64,000 nt of DNA from DATKFM01 sp963851215 (GTDB lineage Bacteria > Pseudomonadota > Alphaproteobacteria > Dongiales > Dongiaceae), in assembly GCA_963851215.1 (NCBI GenBank), contig CAWKOG010000020.1:434001-498000 (forward strand), written 5' to 3'. Below the pieces are notes generated by a model. The model ran no database searches. It was not told where the DNA came from and saw nothing but the letters and a program-made list of their open reading frames with translations. A program made the translations under genes and the position numbers. Positions 1 through 8,470 of the stretch are shown one piece after another; within the stretch, counting starts at the first letter, position 1; each line of letters opens with the position of its first letter.

Positions 1-143
1 CAAGGCATTAACTCCGAATTGTGAGTTCCCGGGAGACGAGCCCGACTCACGATATTATGTGGATCGGGGCGAACCGGTCGGCTTTATATACGTCGCGCCA
101 GCCAGCAACAAGCCGACCTGAGTCCGTTAAAGAGGAAACGCTC

Positions 144-917
144 ATGTACAACGCGAAATCGATCGTGATCACAGGCGCCAGCAGCGGCATCGGCGAGCAA
201 CTCGCGCTGGCCTATGCGGCGCCGGGCATGCGGCTCGCCATCACCGGAAGGGACGAAACGCGGCTGGCCGGCGTCGCCGAACGCTGCCGCAGCGCAGGCG
301 CCGCCGTCACCGCGGCCCAAGTCGATGCCGCGGATCGCAAGGCCATGGCCGACTGGCTGCGCGAGATCGATGCCGCTTTGCCTATCGACGTGATGATCGC
401 CAATGCCGGCATCGCCTCGGGCACGCCTGAGGGGCGCGAGGATCCCGAACTGGCGCGGCGCACCTTCGACATCAATCTCACGGGCGTGCTGAACAGCCTG
501 CAGCCGTTGATCGAGCCGATGATCGCGCGCAGGCGCGGCCAGCTTGCCATCATGAGTTCCCTGGCCTCCTTCCGCGGATTCGCCGGCTCCGCCGCCTATT
601 GCGCCTCGAAAGCGGCGGTGCGCGTCTGGGGCGAAGGCCTGCGCAACGAACTGGCGCGCCATGGCGTCGAGGTCAACGTCGTCTGCCCGGGCTTTGTCGT
701 CAGCCGGATGACGGCAGTGAACAAATTCCACATGCCCTTCCTGATGGAGACCGCGCCCGCCGCCGCCATCATCAAGATCGGCCTGGAGCGGAATAAATCC
801 CGCATCTCCTTCCCTTGGCCGATGGCGGCGGCGGTGTGGCTGCTGGCGGGATTGCCGGCCACCTTGACCGATCCGTTCATGCGCCAGATGCCCAAGAAGG
901 GCGGCGCTCCGGGTTAG
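144..917 (+). CDS. SDR family NAD(P)-dependent oxidoreductase
   Basis: A 257-residue classical short-chain dehydrogenase. The Rossmann glycine motif TGASSGIG is at residues 10-17, followed by the NAG motif (IANAGIAS) and a YxxxK-type catalytic pair in AAYCASKAA; a serine (MSSLAS) precedes it, completing the Ser-Tyr-Lys triad. The reading frame is open further upstream, but the ATG at 144 follows a GAGGAA ribosome-binding site 7 bases away and starts right at the fold, so it is preferred. The C-terminal hydrophobic stretch (AAAVWLLAGLPATL) suggests membrane association, as in other SDRs of this type. The substrate cannot be told from sequence. It stands alone, about 240 bases ahead of the patatin gene. 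Confidence 0.85.
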   Translation: MYNAKSIVITGASSGIGEQLALAYAAPGMRLAITGRDETRLAGVAERCRSAGAAVTAAQVDAADRKAMADWLREIDAALPIDVMIANAGIASGTPEGREDPELARRTFDINLTGVLNSLQPLIEPMIARRRGQLAIMSSLASFRGFAGSAAYCASKAAVRVWGEGLRNELARHGVEVNVVCPGFVVSRMTAVNKFHMPFLMETAPAAAIIKIGLERNKSRISFPWPMAAAVWLLAGLPATLTDPFMRQMPKKGGAPG

Positions 918-1157
918 CCACCTCCGGCTTCCTCCGCGAATCATCTGGTCGCGCGCCGGCCCATCGGCCGATGGCATACCGATTTGCTGGCGTTCTAAAG
1001 CCAATCGGTGCTGCAAAACTGCCTGATATTTAGGCAAACCATTCAATTTCCATGAAATTTCCGCGTGGACGCTTGCGATTTTCGCAGTGCACCCAAATTA
1101 TATTGCACCGCACAATCCACGCGCCGAATCGCCGGTCCGGACTGCAGGAGGTAGGGG

Positions 1158-2192
1158 ATGGACGACATCACGCCGAGCTTCCAACTGCGCAACGCCGCCC
1201 CGCGCCGGCGCCGCAAGAAGCCGCTGCCGCTCGCCCTGGCACTACAGGGCGGGGGCGCCTACGGCGCCTTTACCTGGGGCGTGCTGGACCGGTTGCTGGA
1301 GGCCGGGCGTTTCGATGTTGAGGCGCTCAGCGGCACTTCGGCCGGCGCGGTGAATGCCGTGGTATTCGCCAGCGGCTGGACCGATGGCGGCGCCGTCGGC
1401 GCCCGGGCCGCGCTCCATCGCCTGTGGCAGCGCATCGGCGAAGGCGCCGGCCTGTCATCGCCGGCGAACTTCCATCCCCATGGCGCGACGCTGCAATGGG
1501 CGGCCGATCATGCGCTGACCAACATCTTCGTCGACGTCACCACGCGGCTGGTGTCGCCCTATCAGTTCAATCCGCTCGGGCTCAATCCGCTGCGGCAGAT
1601 CCTGCTGGAGCTGGTGGACTTCGCCAAGCTGCGCCAGGCCACCGCTCCAAGGCTTGTGCTAGCGGCGACTAACGTGCGCGAGGGCCGTGCCCGCATTTTC
1701 GGCAACAGCGAACTCGATGCCGATGTAGTGTCGGCCTCTGCCTGTCTGCCGCTGCTGCAGCCGGCGGTGGAGATCGACGGCGAACCCCATTGGGATGGCG
1801 GGCTGGTGGCCAACCCGCCGATATTGCCGCTGCTCGAACAGTGCAACGCGCGCGACATCCTGCTGGTGCAACTCACGCCCGCCACCGTCGACCATTCGCC
1901 TGTCACCGCGCAGGGCATCGTGCGCCGGGTCAACCAGATCATGTTCAACGCCGCGCTGTCGCGGGAGCTGGACATGCTGGAGATGGGACAGCGGGTGGCG
2001 CGCGAGGGCCTGTCCATCGGCGGCTTCACCCGCCGCCGCCTGAAAGCGCTGAAGCTTCATCGCATCGACGGCAGCGGCGCCATTGCCGCCGACGGTGCCG
2101 CCCATCCGCTGTTTCCGCGGCCAGGCACGATCTCGCGGCTGCACGATCTCGGCCGTGCCGCCGCTGAAAAATGGCTGCAAGACCTCGGCTGA
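1158..2192 (+). CDS. patatin-like phospholipase family protein
   Basis: A 344-residue lipid acyl hydrolase of the patatin family. The oxyanion-hole glycine run GGGAYGAF is at residues 31-38, the nucleophile elbow G-T-S-A-G has Ser61, and the second dyad residue is Asp213 in DGG (213-215), so the catalytic Ser/Asp dyad is intact. There is no signal peptide, so a cytosolic or membrane-peripheral enzyme is expected. The start is supported by an AGGAGG ribosome-binding site just upstream. Similar proteins in alphaproteobacteria hydrolyse phospholipids or regulate polyhydroxybutyrate metabolism; neither role can be chosen here. It converges on the MFS gene with only 3 bases between the stop codons. 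Confidence 0.88.
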   Translation: MDDITPSFQLRNAAPRRRRKKPLPLALALQGGGAYGAFTWGVLDRLLEAGRFDVEALSGTSAGAVNAVVFASGWTDGGAVGARAALHRLWQRIGEGAGLSSPANFHPHGATLQWAADHALTNIFVDVTTRLVSPYQFNPLGLNPLRQILLELVDFAKLRQATAPRLVLAATNVREGRARIFGNSELDADVVSASACLPLLQPAVEIDGEPHWDGGLVANPPILPLLEQCNARDILLVQLTPATVDHSPVTAQGIVRRVNQIMFNAALSRELDMLEMGQRVAREGLSIGGFTRRRLKALKLHRIDGSGAIAADGAAHPLFPRPGTISRLHDLGRAAAEKWLQDLG

Positions 2193-2195
2193 CGC

Positions 2196-3437
2196 TCAAG
2201 CGCTGACTGGCGCGGCTTTCGCGCGCGGGCGCAGGCGCGCGGCGATCACGAACGCGACCGCCGAGACGCAGCCGGCGGCCATCAGGATGGATTGCAGCGG
2301 GCCGTAGTCGCCCGTGAACTGCCACAGGCTCGCCGCCAGGAACGGCGACAAGGCTTGCGCGACATAGACCGGGAACATCAGCGCGCCCTGCAGAGCGCCA
2401 TAGGCTTCGCGGCCGAGGAACTCCGGCGCCGCCGTTGCCTGAACGATGGTCTTGATGCCCATGCCGGCGCCGAAGGCGATGGCGAACAGGTAGACCAGCG
2501 GCGAGTGGGCATCGAGCGTCATCATGACGCCCATTGCCAATACCGGGAACAGTATGCCGATCAATCCGGCGGTGGTGACGCTGATGTAGCGCTCCAGGGT
2601 CAGGATGGCCATGCGGCCCGCGAGCTGGAACGGTCCGACGCAGGCATAGGCCGCCACCGCTTCGGCCGGCGTGTAGCCGCGCTCGGTCAGCATGGGCACC
2701 AGATTGAAAATCAGCGACGTGAACAGGAAGGCATAGCTGACGAAACTCAAGACCAGAAGCCAGAACACGGGATGCGCCAGGGCGGGCTTGATCGACACGG
2801 CCGGCCGGCGTTGCTGTTTTGCAGCGTCCGCATGGCCGCGATTTTCCCGCCCACGCAGCAGCAGATAGGGAATGCCGGCGCAGAACGGGAGCTGGATCGC
2901 GGCCAGCGCCAACAGCGCATCGCGCCAGCCCAGCGACACCACGAGGAAATGGGTGAGCGGCACGAAGGCGGTGCTCGCCAGCCCGCCATAGAGCGTGACC
3001 ACAATGATGGCCCGGCGGTAGTCGGCGCCCAGCAAGCGGGCCACAACCGCGAACGCCGCGTCGTAGAGCATCATCGCCGAGACGACGCCGATGCCCGCGC
3101 AGATGGCGTAGAGCTGCCAGAGTGCCGTCACCTGGGACCAGAGAATAAGCAGCCCGGCGCCGGCAAATGCCGCCACGGTCATCAGCAGCCGGCCGCCGAC
3201 ACGGTCGATCCAGCGGCCGGTGGCATAGGAGCAGAGCCCGGTGGTGGCGATGCCCAGCGACAGGGCGCCGTTCATCGCGCTGCGGGACCAGCCGAGCTCG
3301 GCGCCCATCGGATCGAGGATGGAGACGAAGACGTAATAGAAGCTGCCCCAGGCAACCAGCTGGCCGATGCCCAGGGCGGAGACGAACGGATAGGGGAACC
3401 GCCCCGTTGCTGGCGCGGCTGCCGTAGCAGCGTTCAC
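2196..3437 (-). CDS. MFS transporter (arsR operon, third gene)
   Basis: A 413-residue major facilitator with about 12 hydrophobic segments. The conserved loop 2-3 motif is recognisable as GRWIDRVGGR. The frame stays open far upstream, but those residues overlap the flavoprotein gene and are Arg-rich noise. The GTG at 3437 overlaps the preceding TGA (GTGA), so translation is probably coupled to the flavoprotein gene, and the protein then begins directly before the first membrane helix. Position in an arsR-led operon suggests efflux of an arsenical or a product of the flavoprotein. No GAPDH gene is present, so it is not a standard ArsJ system. The substrate is an inference. Confidence 0.82.
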   Translation of the reverse strand: MNAATAAAPATGRFPYPFVSALGIGQLVAWGSFYYVFVSILDPMGAELGWSRSAMNGALSLGIATTGLCSYATGRWIDRVGGRLLMTVAAFAGAGLLILWSQVTALWQLYAICAGIGVVSAMMLYDAAFAVVARLLGADYRRAIIVVTLYGGLASTAFVPLTHFLVVSLGWRDALLALAAIQLPFCAGIPYLLLRGRENRGHADAAKQQRRPAVSIKPALAHPVFWLLVLSFVSYAFLFTSLIFNLVPMLTERGYTPAEAVAAYACVGPFQLAGRMAILTLERYISVTTAGLIGILFPVLAMGVMMTLDAHSPLVYLFAIAFGAGMGIKTIVQATAAPEFLGREAYGALQGALMFPVYVAQALSPFLAASLWQFTGDYGPLQSILMAAGCVSAVAFVIAARLRPRAKAAPVSA

Positions 3438-4840
3438 GAGCCGCAGCAGCCGGCGGATACAGGCTCCTTCGCAGGGGCCGGGGCCGGCACAACGGCGGGA
3501 ACAGCGGCGACCTTCGGTTTCGGCGCACAGCAGCCGGACTCGCCGCGGACGCCGCCATCGGCTTCGGCGAGGCCGGGACCGTTGCAGACTCCGGTCTCCG
3601 GCAGCACGAGCCGCGTATCCCGCGCCGCCTGCCAATCGCCCGCCAGCGCCGCCACCACGGAGCGCACCTGCTCATAGCCGGTGATCATCAGGAAAGTGGG
3701 CGCGCGGCCATAGGCCTTCATGCCGACGATGTAGACATCCTTCTCCGGATGGCGCAGCTCCGCTTCGCCATGGGGCGGCACGGTGCCGCAGCTATGCTCG
3801 TTGGGATCGATCAGCGGCCCTAGTACGCGCGGCGATTCCAGCCAGGGATGGAGGTCCAGCCGCAATTCCGTAAGTGCGGAAAAATCCGGACGGAAGCCGG
3901 TGGCAACGATGACTTCATCGACCTCGACCGTCGCCTCGCCATCAGCGCCTTCGCCGGTCACGGCGATCGCGCCCTGCTCGAGAGCGAAGGCACGGACACG
4001 GAACGGCGCCAGCAGCCGCACCTTGCCGCTATCGACCGCGGCCTTGGACCGTTCGCCGAGCGCGCCGCGGCTGGCCAGTTGATCGTCGGTGAGGCCGCCG
4101 AAGGTGCGCGTGCTGGGCGGCGAACGCATCGCCCAAAGGACTTCGGTCTGCGGCGCCTCGCTCTTCAGCCGAGTCAGGCCGAGGATCGAATCCATCGCCG
4201 AATGCCCGGAGCCGAGCACCATGATGCGCTTGCCGGCGAAGCGCTGCTTTGCGTTGCCCGACACGTCGGGAATGCCATAGCTGAGGCGCGCCGCGGCGGC
4301 ACGCTCGCCCTCAGCCGGAACGCCGCTGGCGCCCGCGGGATTGGGGCTGCGCCAAGTGCCGGAGGCATCGATCACCGCCCGCACCAGATGGCGGCTCTCG
4401 CGGCCGTCAGGGGACAGCGTGACGATCTCGAACGGCCGCTCCTCGCGCCCGGACGACGGCACGCGATCCATGCCACGCCGCGACACGGAGATGACCCGCG
4501 CGTTGAATCGCAGATGGGGCGCAATTAGCGGATGCCCCGCCAGTGGCACGAGGTAGCGGTCCACCAGCTCGCGGCCGGTGGGATCGCGGTCCGGATCGGG
4601 CATGGTCCAGCCCATCGGCTCCAGCAGGGCCCGCGCGGTATCGTCGACCGTATAGCGCCAGGGCGAGAAGAAGGTGACATGGCCCCACTCGCGCATCGCC
4701 GCGCCCGGCACCGGCCCGCTTTCGAACAGGACAAATTTTTGGCCGCGGGTCGCCAGCTGCGCCGCGGCGGCGAGGCCGACCGGGCCGGCGCCGATCACAG
4801 CGACCGGCAAGCTGGTGGAAATGTTCGATGTGCCGTCCAT
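3434..4840 (-). CDS. FAD/NAD(P)-binding monooxygenase-like protein with Cys-rich tail (ArsO-like)
   Basis: A 468-residue flavoprotein. An N-terminal dinucleotide-binding motif GAGPVGLAAAAQLA (about residues 15-28), a second nucleotide-binding GSGHSAMD and an ATGFRPD motif near the C-terminal third place it with flavin-containing monooxygenase/thioredoxin-reductase-like enzymes, such as those called ArsO in arsenic operons. The tail is unusual: two vicinal cysteine pairs (GESGCCAPKP and, at the very end, AGCCGS) separated by an Ala/Pro linker, a plausible soft-metal or As(III)-binding arm. The start at 4840 follows a strong GGGAGGA site, 35 bases after arsR; a longer frame to 4948 would overlap arsR. 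Its stop overlaps the MFS start. The exact reaction is unknown. Confidence 0.8.
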   Translation of the reverse strand: MDGTSNISTSLPVAVIGAGPVGLAAAAQLATRGQKFVLFESGPVPGAAMREWGHVTFFSPWRYTVDDTARALLEPMGWTMPDPDRDPTGRELVDRYLVPLAGHPLIAPHLRFNARVISVSRRGMDRVPSSGREERPFEIVTLSPDGRESRHLVRAVIDASGTWRSPNPAGASGVPAEGERAAAARLSYGIPDVSGNAKQRFAGKRIMVLGSGHSAMDSILGLTRLKSEAPQTEVLWAMRSPPSTRTFGGLTDDQLASRGALGERSKAAVDSGKVRLLAPFRVRAFALEQGAIAVTGEGADGEATVEVDEVIVATGFRPDFSALTELRLDLHPWLESPRVLGPLIDPNEHSCGTVPPHGEAELRHPEKDVYIVGMKAYGRAPTFLMITGYEQVRSVVAALAGDWQAARDTRLVLPETGVCNGPGLAEADGGVRGESGCCAPKPKVAAVPAVVPAPAPAKEPVSAGCCGS

Positions 4841-4875
4841 GAAATGTCCTCCCGGTTCCCTGTTCTTTCGGCGCA

Positions 4876-5232
4876 TCAGGCGCGGATTCTCTGCCGCGGC
4901 TTCGCCGGCTGCAGCGCCGCCGGGCGGCATTGAACGCCCTGGCAGCAATTCTCCCGCAGATACTCCATCAGCGCATTCATGCAGTCGAAATTCACGGAAT
5001 AGATCAGCGACCGGCCCTCGCGCCGCTGCTGCACCATGTCGGCGGCCTGCAGATGCATGAGATGGAACGACAGCGACGACGCCGGCAGCTCGAGCTGCTC
5101 GGCGATGGCGCCGGCGCTCAGCCCCTTGCCGCCGGCCCGCACCAGCAGACGATGCACCTGCAGGCGGGAATCATGGGCGAGAGCACCCAGCGCCCGCACC
5201 GCCCATTCCCGCTTGTCCCAATCCTTGGCCAT
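4876..5232 (-). CDS. arsR: ArsR/SmtB family transcriptional regulator, arsenic-type Cys site
   Basis: A 118-residue winged-helix repressor with the typical ArsR recognition region (LPASSLSFHLMHLQAADMV, residues 49-67) and wing (REGRSLIYS). Near the C-terminus it has ENCCQGVQC, giving Cys96, Cys97 and Cys102. This matches the three-cysteine As(III)/Sb(III) sensor site known from Acidithiobacillus ferrooxidans ArsR, and differs from the CVC site of the E. coli type. It is the first gene of an arsR-flavoprotein-MFS operon, and palindromes lie just upstream of its ATG. Autorepression relieved by trivalent arsenic is the expected mode; this is inferred from the family. Confidence 0.88.
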   Translation of the reverse strand: MAKDWDKREWAVRALGALAHDSRLQVHRLLVRAGGKGLSAGAIAEQLELPASSLSFHLMHLQAADMVQQRREGRSLIYSVNFDCMNALMEYLRENCCQGVQCRPAALQPAKPRQRIRA

Positions 5233-5234
5233 GA

Positions 5235-5258
5235 TTCGATGCTTCCAGTATTATCGAA
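5235..5258. promoter_or_regulatory. candidate ArsR operator (inverted repeat)
   Basis: The hexamers TTCGAT (5235-5240) and ATCGAA (5253-5258) form a perfect inverted repeat with a 12-base spacer, ending 3 bases from the arsR start codon. Size and placement suit an ArsR/SmtB dimer operator. No experiment supports it. Confidence 0.45.
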
Positions 5259-5302
5259 GGATTGGCTTTTGTACCCGGCCGCGTGGGCGGAGTCAACGAC
5301 AT

Positions 5303-5318
5303 TTCGAGAAATATCGAA
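5303..5318. promoter_or_regulatory. second palindrome upstream of arsR
   Basis: TTCGA (5303-5307) and TCGAA (5314-5318) are perfect inverted repeats with a 6-base AT-rich spacer, sharing the TTCGA half-site with the palindrome at 5235-5258. It lies about 70 bases upstream of arsR, between arsR and the end of arfB, and may be a second operator or part of the operon promoter. Confidence 0.35.
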
Positions 5319-5342
5319 TTGTTCCAGGGAGCGCGGGAAAAC

Positions 5343-5765
5343 TCAATCGTCAGGATGGGGTCCACCGCGCAATCGCTTGATCGTCGAGCGGCGGCTCTTG
5401 CCTTCGAGGCGGCGCTTGCGCGAGCCGGCGGTGGGCCGGGTCGGCCGGCGCGGTACGGGCGGCACCGCGGCGCGTTGGATCAGGTCGACCAGCTTCTCCA
5501 GGGCCTCCTGCCGGTTGCGCTCCTGGCTGCGGTGGATCTGGGCGGTGATGATCAACTCGCCGGCCTCGGTCACCCGCCGCCCCGCCAGGCGGATCAGCCG
5601 GTGACGAACGTCGTCGGGCAGCGACGGCGATTGCCGGACATCGAAGCGCAGCCGCACAGCCGACGACACCTTGTTGACGTTCTGCCCGCCGGGGCCCGAT
5701 GCGCGGATGAAGGTGAAATCCAGCTCGTTCTCGTCGAGATCAATGCGGCTGTTGATGCGAATCAT
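5343..5765 (-). CDS. arfB: alternative ribosome-rescue peptidyl-tRNA hydrolase ArfB
   Basis: A 140-residue ArfB/YaeJ protein. It has the catalytic GGQ motif (RASGPGGQNVNKVSSAV, with GGQ around residues 26-28) but lacks the stop-codon recognition domains of a full release factor. A basic C-terminal tail (SRKRRLEGKSRRSTIKRL) is the part that enters the empty mRNA channel of stalled ribosomes in this family. It hydrolyses peptidyl-tRNA on non-stop ribosomes. Length and motifs are normal. The start ATG is clear, and the gene is transcribed as a single unit. Confidence 0.9.
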   Translation of the reverse strand: MIRINSRIDLDENELDFTFIRASGPGGQNVNKVSSAVRLRFDVRQSPSLPDDVRHRLIRLAGRRVTEAGELIITAQIHRSQERNRQEALEKLVDLIQRAAVPPVPRRPTRPTAGSRKRRLEGKSRRSTIKRLRGGPHPDD

Positions 5766-6000
5766 GGCGACACTCTAGCCGTCTCCGCCGGTTCCGTCAT
5801 GAGCCATCGACCCGCCTGATCCATTCTGCAAGACTGCATCACGATTTGCGAACGAAACTGCTTTCGGATTCTTATGACGATAATCGAGCGACTTCACGCC
5901 CCGCGCCTGCCTCCTCATCGGTCTCGCCATCATTGCTGCCTCCGCTGCGACCCTGCTCGCCTTCGGCCAGCCGGCGATCTGCACCTGCGGCGTCGTACGG

Positions 6001-6450
6001 GTGTGGCAGTCTGACGTGATGAGTGCGGAGAATTCGCAGCAGCTCTCTGACTGGTACTCGCCCTCCCATTTCATCCACGGCCTGTTGTTTTACGCGCTGA
6101 TGTGGCTGCTGTTCCGCCACCAGTCGTTGCCGTTGCGCGCGATCGGCGCTCTGATCCTGGAATGCGCCTGGGAAATCCTGGAAAACACGCCGATGGTGAT
6201 CAACCGCTACCGCGAGGCGACGATCGCGCTGGGCTATAGCGGCGATAGCGTGATCAACTCGGTCTTCGATGTGCTGTTCATGCTCCTGGGATTCGTCTTC
6301 GCCTGGCGCCTGCCGGTCTGGGCGTCGGTCGCGATCGGCCTGTTCCTGGAGATCCTCTGCGCGATCGTGATCCGCGACAACTTGGCACTGAACGTGTTGA
6401 TGCTGCTCTATCCCCTGGACAGCATCCTTGCCTGGCAGTCGGGCGGCTGA
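6001..6450 (+). CDS. DUF2585 family membrane protein, 5' end disrupted
   Basis: The readable part (GTG at 6001, 149 residues) carries the conserved DUF2585 core: NSQQLSDWYSPSHFIHG, an ECAWEILENTP segment and a GYSGDSVINSVFDV segment, with about four membrane helices. The same frame upstream to 5884 encodes a further hydrophobic helix and a PAICTCG motif that family members carry near the N-terminus, so the true gene begins earlier. No start codon exists in that frame because of a TAA at 5881. An ATG at 5874 in another frame is the likely real start, which implies a single-base indel near 5884. Function is unknown. Confidence 0.75.
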   Translation: MWQSDVMSAENSQQLSDWYSPSHFIHGLLFYALMWLLFRHQSLPLRAIGALILECAWEILENTPMVINRYREATIALGYSGDSVINSVFDVLFMLLGFVFAWRLPVWASVAIGLFLEILCAIVIRDNLALNVLMLLYPLDSILAWQSGG

Positions 6451-6480
6451 CGCCGCAGGGCAGCCAGGCGGGTGACGCGA

Positions 6481-8328
6481 CTAGGCGGACGCCTGGAGAT
6501 AGGGCTGCACAGGCGCCAGCCGTTCCGGCGGGAATTCGATGATTGCCACCGTGCCGACGCCGATCTCGCTCTGGATTTCGAGGCGCGCGCCATGGGCTTC
6601 CACCAGCCGCTTGGTCAACGGCAGGCCGAGACCCGTGCCGGTGTGGCGGCGGCTCAAGGCGCTGTCGATCTGGCCAAAGGGTGACAACGCCTTGGGGATG
6701 TCGGCGGCGGCGATGCCGATGCCCGTATCCTCGATGCGGATTTGCAGGCACTCGCCCGCCATCAATACCCGCACCGTCACCTGACCGCCCTGGGGCGTGA
6801 ACTTCACCGCATTCGACACGAGGTTGAGCAACGACTGACGGATCTTGCGCTCGTCGGCAATCACCTCCGGCAGGCCTTCGGGTACCTCAGTAACAACCCG
6901 CACATCTGCGTCTTCGGCGCGCAGCCGCACCATGCCGATGGTCGTGGAAATCACTTGCGCCACGTCCATGCCTTCTTCGTTGATCTCCATCAGGCCGGCT
7001 TCCGCTTTCGACAAATCAAGGATGTCGTTGATCAGTTCCAGCAGGTGGTTGCCGCTGCGCTGAATGTCGGAGAGATAGCCGCGATACTTGTCGTTGCCGA
7101 CCGGCCCAAACACTTCGCCCATGACGATTTCCGAGAAGCCGATGATGGCGTTGAGCGGTGTGCGCAGCTCGTGACTCATCATCGCCAGGAAGTCGGACTT
7201 GGCGCGGTTGGCGCCTTCGGCCAGCTCCTTCGCCCGCTTCAGTTCGGTCTCGGCCCGCATGCGGTCAGTGACGTCGAAGAAGATTCCGTCGAGATAGAGG
7301 AGCTGCCCGCTTTCGTCGAAGATCGGCTGGCCGCGGTCGGAGACCCAACGGGTCGAGCCGTCGCGGTGACGGATTCGATACTCGAAGGCATAGGGCTCAC
7401 GCTGCTCGATTGCCTCCTTCGTCCCCTGGGTGACCATGTCCCGGTCGTCGGGGTGGATGGCGCTTGAGAATAGCGGCGCCGCCTTGGCCAGGCACTCCGC
7501 CGCGCTGTAGCCCCAGATCCTCTCCACCGCGTCGCTGATAAAGATGTCGGTCCATTCCTCGTCCATCTTCATGCGGTAGACGGCGCCGGAGATATTGGCG
7601 ATCAGCGTGCGGTAGCTGCGGTCGCGCTCCTTCTGCTGCGCGCGGATCGCCGACAGCGCCTGCTCAGCTTCCTTCTGCGCGGTGATGTCGATGGCCGTGC
7701 CGCGATAGCCGCAGAAGCGTCCGGCGGCATCGTAGAACGGCTTGCCCGACACCTTGCGCCAGCGGGCGCTGCCGTCGGTCATCGGCTGCCGGAAGACGAA
7801 ATCGCGGAACGGCCGGCGCGCCACCATGTCCTCGGCGTGCCGTTTCCAGCCATCGGGATCGTGGGTGAGGTCGGCAATCTCAAAACGCGTCTTGCCGATA
7901 TAGCTGTTCTGCTCGGATGTGCTGGCGCCGGCGACGTGGCCGCTGATGTAGGCGTATCGCAGATCCGCGTCGGTTTCCCACGCCCAGTCGAACGACAACT
8001 CCGTCATGTCCTGCAGACGGGCCTGCGCCGCCTTCAATTCCTTGAACGCCCAGCGGCCGCGCCTCAGCTCGCGCTGCAGCACGAACACCACCATGACGAG
8101 AGAAGCGACGATGCCGCCGGCTTCGAGATATTGGCTGATGCCCTGCCCTGAGAATCCCTCGCGAAGCGCATTGATGAACAGCGCGACCCAGATGGCCACT
8201 GCCAAGCCTGCCAGCAGCACGGAGGACAAGGTGAGCCGCATCAGCCAATGCCAGATCGTGCGCCAGCGATGCGTTTCTTCGCGCGGCGCGTTCGTCGGCA
8301 ATGACGGCGTCGGTTTTTCGGTCAACAT
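6481..8328 (-). CDS. PAS domain sensor histidine kinase
   Basis: A 615-residue membrane-bound kinase when started at the ATG at 8328, which has a GTGAGGG ribosome-binding site; the frame extends 20 codons further with unlikely sequence. Two membrane helices (about residues 30-53 and 70-86) are followed by two PAS domains (about 105-225 and 240-360, the second ending in FFDVTDR). Next is the HisKA dimerisation helix with phospho-acceptor His386 in MMSHELRTP, and a complete HATPase domain (N box NLVSNAVKF, DTGIGI, GTGLGLPL). No receiver domain and no adjacent response regulator are present, so it is an orphan kinase. The signal is unknown. Confidence 0.9.
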   Translation of the reverse strand: MLTEKPTPSLPTNAPREETHRWRTIWHWLMRLTLSSVLLAGLAVAIWVALFINALREGFSGQGISQYLEAGGIVASLVMVVFVLQRELRRGRWAFKELKAAQARLQDMTELSFDWAWETDADLRYAYISGHVAGASTSEQNSYIGKTRFEIADLTHDPDGWKRHAEDMVARRPFRDFVFRQPMTDGSARWRKVSGKPFYDAAGRFCGYRGTAIDITAQKEAEQALSAIRAQQKERDRSYRTLIANISGAVYRMKMDEEWTDIFISDAVERIWGYSAAECLAKAAPLFSSAIHPDDRDMVTQGTKEAIEQREPYAFEYRIRHRDGSTRWVSDRGQPIFDESGQLLYLDGIFFDVTDRMRAETELKRAKELAEGANRAKSDFLAMMSHELRTPLNAIIGFSEIVMGEVFGPVGNDKYRGYLSDIQRSGNHLLELINDILDLSKAEAGLMEINEEGMDVAQVISTTIGMVRLRAEDADVRVVTEVPEGLPEVIADERKIRQSLLNLVSNAVKFTPQGGQVTVRVLMAGECLQIRIEDTGIGIAAADIPKALSPFGQIDSALSRRHTGTGLGLPLTKRLVEAHGARLEIQSEIGVGTVAIIEFPPERLAPVQPYLQASA

Positions 8329-8470
8329 GCCCTCACCCGCCGGGCGGCGATGGAACGCCCAGGGTCCGTTCCTATAGTTCGGCGGCAATTATCGCGAAGA
8401 GGGCTTAATCTTACGTTAGGACGGCAATGCCAATAAATTGTTTTGAATCAGTATGTTATGGCATAAGCGG

